From assembly GCF_042646425.1 (NCBI RefSeq), contig NZ_JBHRTR010000009.1, positions 68,772-132,771 on the forward strand: a stretch of 64,000 nucleotides of DNA, written 5' to 3'. The notes under the pieces were generated by a model. The model did not search any database and was not told the DNA's origin. It worked only from the letters and a program-made list of their open reading frames with translations. Position 1 is the stretch's first letter, and every line of letters begins with the position of its first letter. Made by a program: the position numbers and the translations under genes. The stretch comes from Marinibaculum pumilum. Lineage in GTDB: Bacteria; Pseudomonadota; Alphaproteobacteria; Ferrovibrionales; Ferrovibrionaceae. Shown in pieces: positions 1 through 8,340 of the stretch.

Positions 1-602
1 TCTTCGGGCGCATCACCATCACCACGGCATTGCCGGAATTCCTGCGCCGCTATCCCGGACTGGTGCTGGACATGGACTATTCCGATGCCTTCGTGAACCT
101 GGTGGAGCAGGGCTTCGACGTGGCGATCCGCATCGGCAACCTGCCGGACAGCGCCCTGATCGCGCGTCGGCTGGCGCCGAACGCCCGGGTGATCTGTGCC
201 GCGCCGTCCTATCTGGCGACGCATGGCGCGCCGCAGCGGCCGGAGGACCTGGCCGACCATGACTGCGTCACGATGGCGAACATGCGGCGCTGGAGCTTCG
301 CCCGGCCCGGCGGGCCCCTTACGGTGGAGGTTTCCGGCCGCCTGCTGGTCAACAGCGGCGACGCCCTGCGCGATGCCGGCCTGGCCGGCCTGGGCCTGGT
401 GCTGAAATCGACCTGGGACGTGGGCGAGGACCTGCGCCGCGGCGACCTTGTGCCGGTCCTCGCCGATCATCCGCTGGTCGACCAGGGCGCGATCTGGGCG
501 GTCTATCCCAGCGCCCGCCTGCTGGCGCCGAAGGTGCGCGCCTTCGTCGACTTCTTCGCCGACCATTTCGCGACAAAGGCCGCGGATCTGCCGCCCGCCT
601 GA
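1..602 (+). CDS. LysR-family transcriptional regulator, C-terminal part (partial)
   Basis: The open frame runs into the left edge, so the N-terminal winged-helix domain is missing. About 200 residues of the effector-binding (periplasmic-binding-protein-like) domain remain. Typical LysR signatures are visible: LPEFLRRYPGLVLDMDYSD near the start, the segment VEQGFDVAIRIGNLPDS, and GLAGLGLVLKSTWDVGEDL followed by GDLVPVL near the end. In this family the domain binds a small effector and changes DNA contacts of the attached HTH domain. The target is unknown. It could control the nitroreductase-like gene downstream on the same strand, but LysR regulators are usually divergent from their targets. 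Confidence 0.9.
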   Translation, partial: FGRITITTALPEFLRRYPGLVLDMDYSDAFVNLVEQGFDVAIRIGNLPDSALIARRLAPNARVICAAPSYLATHGAPQRPEDLADHDCVTMANMRRWSFARPGGPLTVEVSGRLLVNSGDALRDAGLAGLGLVLKSTWDVGEDLRRGDLVPVLADHPLVDQGAIWAVYPSARLLAPKVRAFVDFFADHFATKAADLPPA

Positions 603-642
603 CCGGCGAGGATGTCGAGTCCCGTGCACTCGCCCTTGAAAA

Positions 643-676
643 ATTCCAAGGAATGTAAATATATATTCCCAGGAAT
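643..676. promoter_or_regulatory. Twin palindromic operator ahead of the nitroreductase-marR unit
   Basis: Two perfect dyads of the form ATTCC-NN-GGAAT lie at 643-654 (spacer AA) and 665-676 (spacer CA). Their centres are 22 bp apart, about two helical turns, so two dimers could bind the same face. An AT-rich stretch (GTAAATATATATTC) lies between them in an otherwise GC-rich region and may hold the -10 element. The natural candidate ligand is the MarR-family protein encoded as the second gene of this unit; that assignment is inference. Confidence 0.6.
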
Positions 677-693
677 TGAAAGAGGAGGCGGCG

Positions 694-1872
694 ATGCGAC
701 GGTCGCGACGGAACTTCATAAGGGTGGCGGGGGGCGGGGTCGTCCTGGGCGCTGGCGCGCTGGCGCTGGCACGCTGCGACGGCATGCCGGACAGCGCCGT
801 GGCGGCCTGGTCGCCGGCGGCACCGGCCGCGGCGGGCGATGTGCGCCGGCAGGCCCTGGCCTACGCGATCCTGGCGCCCAACCCGCACAACATCCAGCCC
901 TGGCTGGTCGACCTGTCGGAGCCGGACACCGTGGTCCTTCACGTCGACCGGACGCGGCTGCTGCCGATGACCGACCCGCCCAACCGGCAGATCGTCATCG
1001 GTCATGGCACCTTCCTGGAACTGCTCGACATCGCGGCGCGGGAGGAGGGCCATCGCCTGGAGATCACGCCGTTCCCGGACGGCCAGTTCGGCGCCGATTC
1101 CGTCGACGACCGGCCGGTCGCCCGGATCCGGTTCGTCCCGGACCCCTCAGTGGCCCGCGACCTGTTGTTCGCGCAGGCGCTGCGCCGGCGGTCCACCAAG
1201 ACGCCGTACGACACCGACCGGCCGCTGTCGGCGGACCATCGGACCGCCCTGTCGGCGTTGCTGCGCATGCCGGAGGTTGCAGCGGCGGGATGCCGGCTGC
1301 ACCTGGCGGACGATCCGGAAACGGCGGCGGACCTGAGGGAGATCACCGGTGCCGCGGTGGATATCGAGATGCAGACGCCGCGCACCCATCGCGAGAGCAT
1401 CGACCTGCTGCGCATCGGCGCCGCGGAGATCGCCGCCCATCGGGACGGCATCGACCTGCACGGGCCGATGTTCTGGTGGATGAAGCGGCTCGGCCTGATG
1501 ACCCGCGAGAAGGCGATGACCCCCGGCACCATGGCCTGGCAGGGCGGCGTCGACTATGCGCGCGGCTGGGTGGCGGGAACCGGCGCGTTCGGCTGGCTGA
1601 CGACGGAGGCCAACGACCGGATGGCGCAGCTGGCGGCCGGGCGCCTGTACATGCGGCTGGACCTGACGGCCGCCGCCCTGGGGGTGGCGATCCACCCGGT
1701 CAGCCAGGTGCTGCAGGAATATCCCGAGATGGCGGCGCTGCAGGAGCATTTCCGCACGCGGCTGGACGTGGCGCCGGGACAGAGCGTCCAGATGCTGTAT
1801 CGTCTGGGCTATGCCGCGGCGGCCGATCCCGCGCCGCGGCGCGGTGTGGAGGCGATCGTGAGGCAGGGGTGA
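694..1872 (+). CDS. Tat-exported nitroreductase-like (Acg-type) flavoprotein
   Basis: This 392-residue protein starts with a twin-arginine signal (MRRSRRNFIRVAGGG) followed by a hydrophobic, Ala/Gly-rich stretch, so export of a folded, cofactor-loaded protein is expected. A Cys in LARCDG is close to the end of the signal; a lipoprotein is possible but the lipobox is poor. The body resembles the duplicated nitroreductase fold of the Acg/Tat nitroreductase family: AILAPNPHNIQPW near the N-terminus and QRRSTK-like RRRSTKTPYD further on. FMN binding is known for relatives; the substrate is unknown. ATG at 694 is chosen because AGAGGAGG lies just upstream; a TTG at 676 in frame overlaps the operator. 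It overlaps the MarR gene by 4 bp. Confidence 0.75.
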   Translation: MRRSRRNFIRVAGGGVVLGAGALALARCDGMPDSAVAAWSPAAPAAAGDVRRQALAYAILAPNPHNIQPWLVDLSEPDTVVLHVDRTRLLPMTDPPNRQIVIGHGTFLELLDIAAREEGHRLEITPFPDGQFGADSVDDRPVARIRFVPDPSVARDLLFAQALRRRSTKTPYDTDRPLSADHRTALSALLRMPEVAAAGCRLHLADDPETAADLREITGAAVDIEMQTPRTHRESIDLLRIGAAEIAAHRDGIDLHGPMFWWMKRLGLMTREKAMTPGTMAWQGGVDYARGWVAGTGAFGWLTTEANDRMAQLAAGRLYMRLDLTAAALGVAIHPVSQVLQEYPEMAALQEHFRTRLDVAPGQSVQMLYRLGYAAAADPAPRRGVEAIVRQG

Positions 1873-2375
1873 CCAGGCAGGGACGAGGCACGGGCGGCGG
1901 CGCCGCCGAAGCGCCGTCCGCCGGCGATGCGCCGCCGGCGCAGGACCTTCGCTTCCGGATCGTCAACTGGATCGGCATCATCGACCAGCTGGCGGGCGCG
2001 CGCGCCAATACCCTGCTGGCGCCGCTGGACCTGACCCTGCCGCAGTTCGCGCTGCTGAACCATTTCAGCTGGCGCGGCGAGGCGGGGCTGACCGTCGGCG
2101 CCGTCGCGCGGGCGATGCAGCAGCCGCAGCCGGGCATCACCAAGACCCTGCAGAAGCTGGAGGATCGCGGCTTCCTGTGGTCCGTGCCGAACCCCGTAGA
2201 CGGCCGTTCGCGCCTGCTGCATATGAGCGAGGCGGGCCGCACGGCGCATCTTGCCGCCGTAGAGGTGCTGGGCCGGGCGCTGGCCGCACCCTTCGCCGAC
2301 TGGACGCCGGAGGAACTGGACCTCTGTTTCCGCCTGCTCGACCGGCTGAAGGTCTGGTTCGACGCGAACCGCTGA
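1869..2375 (+). CDS. MarR-family transcriptional regulator
   Basis: A 168-residue winged-helix protein. The start is a GTG whose last bases overlap the TGA of the preceding gene (GTGA), which implies translational coupling. The first about 25 residues are Gly/Ala/Pro-rich and probably disordered. The MarR core is clear: LDLTLPQFALLNHFSW, then the recognition region QPQPGITKTLQKLEDRGFL and the wing NPVDGRSRLLHMSEAG. Co-transcription with the exported nitroreductase-like gene and the twin dyad upstream suggest autoregulation and control of that gene, possibly in response to an aromatic or electrophilic compound (inference). Confidence 0.88.
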   Translation: MTRQGRGTGGGAAEAPSAGDAPPAQDLRFRIVNWIGIIDQLAGARANTLLAPLDLTLPQFALLNHFSWRGEAGLTVGAVARAMQQPQPGITKTLQKLEDRGFLWSVPNPVDGRSRLLHMSEAGRTAHLAAVEVLGRALAAPFADWTPEELDLCFRLLDRLKVWFDANR

Positions 2376-2457
2376 CCGCAGATCCGCATCCCGTCTTTCC
2401 TCGCGCCCGCCATGCTGCAACACTGCGGCCGATTCAGCACAGCCTCAGGGGAGCGAG

Positions 2458-2679
2458 ATGGCGGCCATCGACGTGAAGACGGAAGTGACGGGCAAGGTGT
2501 GGAAGGTGGTTGCCAAGCCCGGCGACAAGCTGGCCGCCGATGACGAGATCATGATCCTGGAATCGATGAAGATGGAGATCCCGGTCGTGGCACCCGAGGC
2601 CGGCACGCTGAAGGAACTGAGCGTCGCCGAGGGCGATGCGGTCACCGAGGACCAGGTTGTCGCCGTCGTCGAGAGCTGA
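2458..2679 (+). CDS. Stand-alone biotin/lipoyl attachment protein (BCCP-like)
   Basis: A 73-residue protein that is one biotinyl-lipoyl domain. The attachment loop ESMKMEIPV is intact, with the Lys between two Met residues as in biotin carrier proteins; the flanking half-motifs (GKVWKVVAKPGDKL and GTLKELSVAEGDAV) form the two sheets. Its length matches the small carrier proteins known as BLAP, which pair with separate biotin carboxylase and carboxyltransferase subunits. No such partner is adjacent, but two carboxylase genes lie at 17704-24948. GGGGAG precedes the ATG. It is probably biotinylated by BirA. Confidence 0.88.
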   Translation: MAAIDVKTEVTGKVWKVVAKPGDKLAADDEIMILESMKMEIPVVAPEAGTLKELSVAEGDAVTEDQVVAVVES

Positions 2680-2739
2680 GCGACCGGGCCGGCCGGCAGG
2701 GAAGCGGGGCGACATCTCGGAAAGGCCCGTGACACCGCG

Positions 2740-4629
2740 ATGATGGCCGAGACCTCTGCCGGTCCGGCGCAGGGCGGACCGGGAAATGCCTTCGACGATA
2801 GCCTGGAGGCCTCGGCCGGGGCCTTCGCCATGGTCGAGACCTCTCTCGACCGCTGCGGCTATGCAGTTCTTCGAGCCTTTCTCGATCCGGCACGGCTTTC
2901 GCACCTGGCCGGCCTGGCCAGCCTGGCCAGGGACGCGGCTGCGATGCCGGAAGAACGCCGCGGGCGCAGGGTCCCGCAAGCGGCGCTCGAGCAGGCGGCG
3001 CCAGGCCTATCGCTGCTTGCGCCCTGGCCGGTGCCGCACGGGTACAGGCTGCTTCAGCATCTTCTGGGCCGCAACTATGCCGTGGGCCGCGCATTCATTG
3101 TGGCAGCCGGAGAGCCTGCGTCCGACCTCCCGGCAGGCGCTGCGGAGACGGCCCCCCCTGCGGGCGCAGTGCTCGAGGCCTGGTTGCCGCTGCAGGCGCC
3201 TGTCGGCGCGCAGGCCGGTGTCATGCTGCCTGGCGACGTGCTGCTGCTGCGGGGTGCCGGAAGGCCGATCTCGGCAGCGGCCGCGGCGATGCGGGCGCCC
3301 GGTGCCAGTCTGGTCCTCGCTTTCGGCAACAGGCCGCCGCGAACGCCCTCGCGGGGCATCCCGAAATCGGTTCCGGCACCCTTTGCCGTCCACCTGACAC
3401 AGTTGGACGAACTTGTTTCGCTGGCCTCCCGGCTCTCGGGAAGGGGCGCAGCGGCCGTGGCGCAAGGGCCGTCGAGAGAGGTCGACGACGACGCAGCGGC
3501 GGGGCGCCTGGTCTCCCTCGCGGGAACGATACTGCAGCACGTGGTGCCGCAGCAGGTGTTGCCGCCGTTGCGCGCGGCACTCGACGCAGCGGGATTGATC
3601 CCGGCCGACGAGCCGGCCTGGCCCCTGTGGCAGCAGGCGGTCCCGGGCGAGGCTGGGAGCGTGACGGCAGACAGTCTGCCGCCGCTGCGGCAGCCGACTT
3701 TCGGCCTTTGCATGGCCGTACGCAATCATGCGGCCGACCTGCGCCGTTCCCTGGCGGGCATCGCAGGCCAATGGCGCCCCTTCGATCGGGTGGTGCTGGT
3801 TGACGATGCATCCGACGATGAGACGGCCGGGGTGATGTCGGCCTTTGCGGCGGCGCGGCCTGGGGTCGAAGTTCGCCGCAACGCGGCGCAAATCGGACCC
3901 GTCGCCACGGTGTGCCATGCGCTGGAAGACCTGGGAACCGACTACATTGCCTGGGCCGCCGCCGACGACTGGCTGCTGCCTGCCATGCTGATGCGCCTGT
4001 CGGAGGCGGCTGCCCGGCAGCCGCAGGCCGGGCTCGTGCTGGGCGAGACAGGCGTGGTGCCCCGGCACCAGGGGCGCTTCGGAAGCGTGGCGCCGCTGAT
4101 CCACGGCACCAACCGCCTTGCCAGTCTGCCGCCGGTTTTGCCGCCGGCCGAGCTGCCGCAGCTATTTGCCTGTCGCCGGTTGTGGTTCGGCACCGCCTGG
4201 CTGGTGCGTGCAGATGCCCTTGCCCGCGTCGGCGGCTTTCGTCCCGCGGAAGGCTCGCTGGCGGATTTCTCCGCCCTGCTTCACGTTCTGATGCGCTTCG
4301 GGGCCGTCCTGGCTCCGGAACGGCTCAGTGTCATGACATCGGAGCAGGCGACCTATTCCCAGGCGATCGGCCGGAGCACCGAACGTGCTGCGGCACAGCG
4401 CGACGCGGTCCTTGCCAGGTTGAAAGCCCCGGACGCCCGGCCCGTCTACGAGACGCTCGCCGCGACTCCCGCCTTCATCCATGACCTGCAGTCTGACGCC
4501 GAGCTGTTTTCCGGCTATCTCGCCCGGCGTCCGCAGCACTGGGACCTGCTGTTCAGTGGTATCTGGTGGGCGCTGCGTCACGGTCAGGCGAGGCGGCATT
4601 CCGGCAAACGGCAGGAACAGGATGCCTGA
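2740..4629 (+). CDS. Array gene A1: degenerate PhyH-like region fused to GT2-like glycosyltransferase
   Basis: A 629-residue protein with no signal peptide or membrane helix. Residues about 30-200 resemble phytanoyl-CoA dioxygenase folds (GYAVLRAFLDP, then YRLLQHLLGRNY, then LPGDVLLLRGAG), but the HxD and distal His iron ligands are not seen. A linker of about 100 residues follows, then a GT2-like domain (about 315-560) with LVDDASDDETAG and AAADDWLLP in the DxD position. The C-terminus carries RPQHWDLLFSGIWWALRHG, a signature shared by all four array members. The A-type copies share GIAGQWR-FDR. It overlaps gene B1 by 8 bp. I infer a glycosyltransferase-related role; donor and acceptor are unknown. 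Confidence 0.7.
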   Translation: MMAETSAGPAQGGPGNAFDDSLEASAGAFAMVETSLDRCGYAVLRAFLDPARLSHLAGLASLARDAAAMPEERRGRRVPQAALEQAAPGLSLLAPWPVPHGYRLLQHLLGRNYAVGRAFIVAAGEPASDLPAGAAETAPPAGAVLEAWLPLQAPVGAQAGVMLPGDVLLLRGAGRPISAAAAAMRAPGASLVLAFGNRPPRTPSRGIPKSVPAPFAVHLTQLDELVSLASRLSGRGAAAVAQGPSREVDDDAAAGRLVSLAGTILQHVVPQQVLPPLRAALDAAGLIPADEPAWPLWQQAVPGEAGSVTADSLPPLRQPTFGLCMAVRNHAADLRRSLAGIAGQWRPFDRVVLVDDASDDETAGVMSAFAAARPGVEVRRNAAQIGPVATVCHALEDLGTDYIAWAAADDWLLPAMLMRLSEAAARQPQAGLVLGETGVVPRHQGRFGSVAPLIHGTNRLASLPPVLPPAELPQLFACRRLWFGTAWLVRADALARVGGFRPAEGSLADFSALLHVLMRFGAVLAPERLSVMTSEQATYSQAIGRSTERAAAQRDAVLARLKAPDARPVYETLAATPAFIHDLQSDAELFSGYLARRPQHWDLLFSGIWWALRHGQARRHSGKRQEQDA

Positions 4630-6304
4630 AGGCAAGCCACAGGCGCTTCCCGTCCTGCCGTTCGCTGACGCCCTGGCGACACCACTTGCGGAGATTGTCG
4701 ACCTGCATGGCGGGGTGGTGCTGCGCGGCGCCGTATCCGCGGTGCAGCTTCAGGCCTTCACCGCGCGGCTGCCGGCGGGCGGCAGGCCGCTGGACGCCGA
4801 CAGGCTTTCGCGTCGGAATCCGGGCCATGCGCTGACCGACATCCTGCCTGCGCCGCAGACCTACCAATTGCTGCAGAGCCTTCTGGGCGATGACTACGTC
4901 CTGGTGGATGCCTGTCTGGGTTCGGGTGCGCACGGTCCCATGCCGCCCGGCGCGGACGCCGTCGAACTGCGGCTGCCATTGCGTCCGGTCGCCAAAGGCC
5001 CCGCCGCCGACCTGATCCTGTTGCGAGGGCCGGCGGCGACAGCGATGCCGCCCGACGCACTGATGATATTCTACCGCTTTGCGCCTCGTCATCCGCCGTC
5101 GCCGCGCCTTTCGGCCGAACTCCTGCCGCGGCTTCGCGTCATCGCCGGCCTGATTGCCCCGCACGATGCCACCGGCCCGGACGATGCCGGCACCCCGGCC
5201 GGCAAGGGAGCGGAGATTGCCATTGCGCAGGCCAGGCTGATGCAGGACTTCCGGCCCGGCGAGGTCCTCCCCCTGCTGCGCGGCGTTCTGGAGGATGACG
5301 GCCTCCTGCCGGCCGGTACTGCGCGCTGGGCGATGCCGGAATACGATCCGCCGCCGGAATCGCCATCCCTGCCGGCGTCGGCGGGCCATGGCTTCGGCCT
5401 TGTCCTGGCCGTGAGAAACCAGGCGGAACTGCTGCAGCGTGCACTGGACGGGCTGGCCGCGCAGGAACGCCCATTCGATCAGATCGTCCTAGTTGACGAT
5501 GCGTCGGAGGATGCCAGCCTGAACGTGCTGCAGCGCTTCGCGGCTGACGACGGCCGGGTTGAAGTGATGAGCAATCCCATCCGCCTTGGCGGCGTCGCCA
5601 GTGCGGCGCTGGCGCTCCGGCAGTTGCGGACCGGTTATGTCAGCTGGGCGTCGGCCGACGACCTCCTGCTTCCCCATGCGCTCGCCCGGCTTGCCGCCGC
5701 TGCCGAGGAATATCCCGCCGCCGCGCTGGCCCTGGGAGAGACCGGGGTCGCCGAACGCACCGGAGGGCGGATCGGCCCGGTCGGCCGCATGGCCAGTGGC
5801 GGCGCTGAGATGGGAAGCCTGGCGCCCTTCCTCGCGCCGCATGACCTGCCGCGCATGCTGTGCTGCCGCCCGCTGTCCTTCGGGACCGCCTGGGCAATGC
5901 GCAGGGATGCCCTTCTGGCAGCGGGCGGGTTCGAACCTGATCTGGGCCCGCTGGCAGATTTCTACGCGGCGCTGGCGCTGAGCTTCAGGCATGGCGTGGC
6001 CGTGGTGCCGGAGCGGCTCTCGTCGATGAGTGTCTCTGCGACAAGCTATTCTCGCAGGGCCGGCCGCGACGTGGCGGCGGCGACAGCGTCACGGGATGCC
6101 GTCATGGAGCGGCTGAAGGGACCAGGCGGCCGCGATGTCTATTGGTGGCTGTCGGCCACGCCCGCCCTTATCGGCGACATGCAGTCCGGCGCGGAGCTTT
6201 TCTCGACCTATTTTGCCTTGCGACCCTGTCACTGGGACCTGATGTTGCGCGCGCTGCACTGGGGCCTGCGACATGGCACCCTGTCCGTGGCAAAAGGGCC
6301 CTGA
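4622..6304 (+). CDS. Array gene B1: degenerate PhyH-like region fused to GT2-like glycosyltransferase
   Basis: A 560-residue paralogue of the preceding gene, starting at an ATG inside its last codons, so the two are probably translationally coupled. The N-terminal part contains GGVVLRGAVS and LTDILPAPQTYQLLQSLLG, which place it in the same PhyH-like family, but no HxD is present and the distal region (LILLRGPAATAMPPD) lacks the His. The middle holds ARWAMPEYDPPPE, a B-type hallmark. The GT2-like part has LVDDASEDASLN, SADDLLLPHA, and RRDALLAAGGF followed by LADFYAAL. The C-terminus is RPCHWDLMLRALHWGLRHG. It is closer to B2 (8337) than to its neighbours A1 and A2. Confidence 0.7.
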   Translation: MPEGKPQALPVLPFADALATPLAEIVDLHGGVVLRGAVSAVQLQAFTARLPAGGRPLDADRLSRRNPGHALTDILPAPQTYQLLQSLLGDDYVLVDACLGSGAHGPMPPGADAVELRLPLRPVAKGPAADLILLRGPAATAMPPDALMIFYRFAPRHPPSPRLSAELLPRLRVIAGLIAPHDATGPDDAGTPAGKGAEIAIAQARLMQDFRPGEVLPLLRGVLEDDGLLPAGTARWAMPEYDPPPESPSLPASAGHGFGLVLAVRNQAELLQRALDGLAAQERPFDQIVLVDDASEDASLNVLQRFAADDGRVEVMSNPIRLGGVASAALALRQLRTGYVSWASADDLLLPHALARLAAAAEEYPAAALALGETGVAERTGGRIGPVGRMASGGAEMGSLAPFLAPHDLPRMLCCRPLSFGTAWAMRRDALLAAGGFEPDLGPLADFYAALALSFRHGVAVVPERLSSMSVSATSYSRRAGRDVAAATASRDAVMERLKGPGGRDVYWWLSATPALIGDMQSGAELFSTYFALRPCHWDLMLRALHWGLRHGTLSVAKGP

Positions 6305-6549
6305 AATCCCGTGCACTGCCTCCCTGTTCCGGCATCCTGGCAGCGGGACAAAGCCGCGCCTGCGCTCCCCACTGGCGACTGCGGCGCTTCCGTCCTTCCC
6401 GCTGCGCTGCATGCCTTTCGAACAGCACGCGATACTGCAACGCTGCCGGCGCCTCGGTATGGTCTGCATGAAGTGACATGCCGGTCCGAGACGCAGACCC
6501 GGGAAGGCCGTGAGGCGCGGTGCTGGCGGCACGACTGGAAATTGGTCCG
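6305..6549. other. Spacer between the two A-B gene pairs
   Basis: These 245 bp separate pair A1-B1 from pair A2-B2, whereas genes inside each pair overlap. No convincing ORF, terminator hairpin or sigma70 promoter was recognised. A GTG at 6520 could extend gene A2 by ten codons. The spacing suggests that each pair is its own cistronic unit and that the spacer may hold a second promoter. Confidence 0.4.
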
Positions 6550-8340
6550 ATGAGCCCAGCCGCTTCTTTCGACATGCGCTTCGGCGATTGCGCGGCGGAC
6601 GGTCCTCCGCTGCGCCACGCCCTGCTGCAGCATGGTCATGCCGTGCTGCGTGGGTTTGTGACCCCGGCACAGCTTCAGTTCCTGTCCGAGGTCGCGAACG
6701 CCGCCGCACCACAGATGGCCGGCGACGGCAGCCGGATCGTACCGCAGGAGCTTTTCGACAGGCTTTCGCCCGACCGCTCGGTACTGGTCTCCTGGCCGGC
6801 GCCGATGGGCTATCGCCTGCTCGAGTTCTTGCTGGGCCCGGGATACCGGCTGAGCGATTCCGCATTGGTGATGGCCGGGCCCTCCGATTCGGCTGCCGGG
6901 AAATCATGGGCCGCCGCGGGACTTCAGGCCTGGCTTCCCCTGCAGGTACCCGAGGGAGGGGCGCCGGGCAGCATGCAGCCGGGCGATGTGTTGCTGCTGC
7001 AGGAACCGCGAATGCCGATGAGCGCCGTCGCCGCCGCGACGAGCGTGCCGGGCGCCAGCCTGGCGCTCACCTTCGCCGGTCGTCCCGCCGCCCTCGCCCC
7101 CGGCAGATCGCGCGACAGCGGCGGTGCCGCCGCCTTCCAGCTCCATCTGGCAAGGCTGCAGGAGCTTGTCGGCCTTGGTATCATGCTCGCACGGGTGCGG
7201 GGGATGGACGCCGCCGCGGCGACCGGACGGCTGCAGACGGTCCTGGGAGAGATCCTGCAGCAGGCCTTGCCGTCGCAGCTGCTGCCACAGTTGCGCGAGG
7301 CATTGGGAGCAGCCGGGCTTGTGCCTGACGGCAACCCACCCTGGCCGATGCCGGAGCGGGACGGGCCCATTGTTCCTGCGCCTGCGTTGTCGCCGGCGCA
7401 TGGGGCCAGTTTCGGGCTGTGCATGGTGGCGCGCGACCAGGCCGGTGACCTGCCGCAGGCCCTCGCCGGCATTGCCGGGCAGTGGCGCGCTTTCGACCGG
7501 ATCGTCCTGGTCGATGACGCATCACACGACGACACACACGACCTTCTGACCGCATTCGCGCGGGGGCGGCCGGGGGCGGAGGTGCTGCGAAACGCGACGC
7601 CCCTGGGGCCCTCCGCGAGCCTTCGCGAGGCACAGGAACGACTGGCCACGGACTATCTGGCCTGGGCTGCGGCCGACGGCTGGATGATGCCGGGCATGCT
7701 GCACGCCCTGGCGGCAGCCGCGGTGCGCTGTCCGCGGGCAGGGCTGCTGCTGGGAGAGACAGGCATCTTGTCCGGAGATGGAAGGCGGCCCGCAAGAGCA
7801 GCGTCCCTGGCCGGCGCTGCAAACCATCTGGCAGACCTGCCTGAACGGCTGAACCCGTGGGAGCTCCCCGTGCTGTTTGCCTGTCGCGGCCTGCGGTTCG
7901 GTGCCGCCTGGATCGTCCGCACCGAAGCCCTTGATCGTGTCGGCGGCTTTCAGGCGGAGGATGTGTCGCCGGCGGATCCTTCCGCTCTGCTGCACGTGCT
8001 GTTGCGCTTCGGTGCGGCACTGGTGCCGCAGCGCCTGGCGGTCATGCCCGCCGACCCGGAGGGTCGCCGGGGGCGAAGTTGCGGAGGCATTCAACGGAGT
8101 GCTGCGCAGACCGATGCCATGCTTGACAGGCTGTTGACGTCCGAGGCGATGGATATTCGCCAGCGGCTGGCCGCGACGCCGGGCCTGGTTCATGAGATCT
8201 GTTGCGATGCCGACCCGTTCGCCAGCCGTCTGGTTCACCGGCCGCACCATTGGGACCTGCTGGTCAGAAGCCTGTGGTGGGGGGAGCGGCACGGTGGAAT
8301 GCGCGGCGGGTCGGTACCTGGCAGCGGAGCCGAGCCATGA
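6550..8340 (+). CDS. Array gene A2: degenerate PhyH-like region fused to GT2-like domain with altered DxD
   Basis: A 596-residue A-type paralogue. The N-terminal segment contains GHAVLRGFVTPAQLQFL, YRLLEFLLGPGY and LQAWLPLQ, collinear with A1; iron ligands are not seen. The GT2-like domain has GIAGQWRAFDRIVLVDDAS and then WAAADGWMMPGML. In the DxD position the second Asp found in A1 and B1 is replaced by Gly, and the later acidic LADF element reads SPADPSALL. This copy may therefore be catalytically weak or non-catalytic. The C-terminus has RPHHWDLLVRSLWWGERHGG. ATG 6550 is preferred because the N-terminus then matches the family; GTG 6520 is the alternative. It overlaps B2 by 4 bp. Confidence 0.68.
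   Translation: MSPAASFDMRFGDCAADGPPLRHALLQHGHAVLRGFVTPAQLQFLSEVANAAAPQMAGDGSRIVPQELFDRLSPDRSVLVSWPAPMGYRLLEFLLGPGYRLSDSALVMAGPSDSAAGKSWAAAGLQAWLPLQVPEGGAPGSMQPGDVLLLQEPRMPMSAVAAATSVPGASLALTFAGRPAALAPGRSRDSGGAAAFQLHLARLQELVGLGIMLARVRGMDAAAATGRLQTVLGEILQQALPSQLLPQLREALGAAGLVPDGNPPWPMPERDGPIVPAPALSPAHGASFGLCMVARDQAGDLPQALAGIAGQWRAFDRIVLVDDASHDDTHDLLTAFARGRPGAEVLRNATPLGPSASLREAQERLATDYLAWAAADGWMMPGMLHALAAAAVRCPRAGLLLGETGILSGDGRRPARAASLAGAANHLADLPERLNPWELPVLFACRGLRFGAAWIVRTEALDRVGGFQAEDVSPADPSALLHVLLRFGAALVPQRLAVMPADPEGRRGRSCGGIQRSAAQTDAMLDRLLTSEAMDIRQRLAATPGLVHEICCDADPFASRLVHRPHHWDLLVRSLWWGERHGGMRGGSVPGSGAEP

Noticed and set aside
11..25. CATCACCATCACCAC, which would encode five His in one frame and looks like a vector tag
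   Set aside because: The LysR reading frame crosses it as ITITT and continues into a normal LysR domain. It is a chance match in natural sequence, not a cloning tag.
612..2375. A 587-codon plus-strand frame ending in MarR
   Set aside because: Most of it overlaps the nitroreductase gene in another frame and is low-complexity. Only the part from GTG 1869 is MarR.
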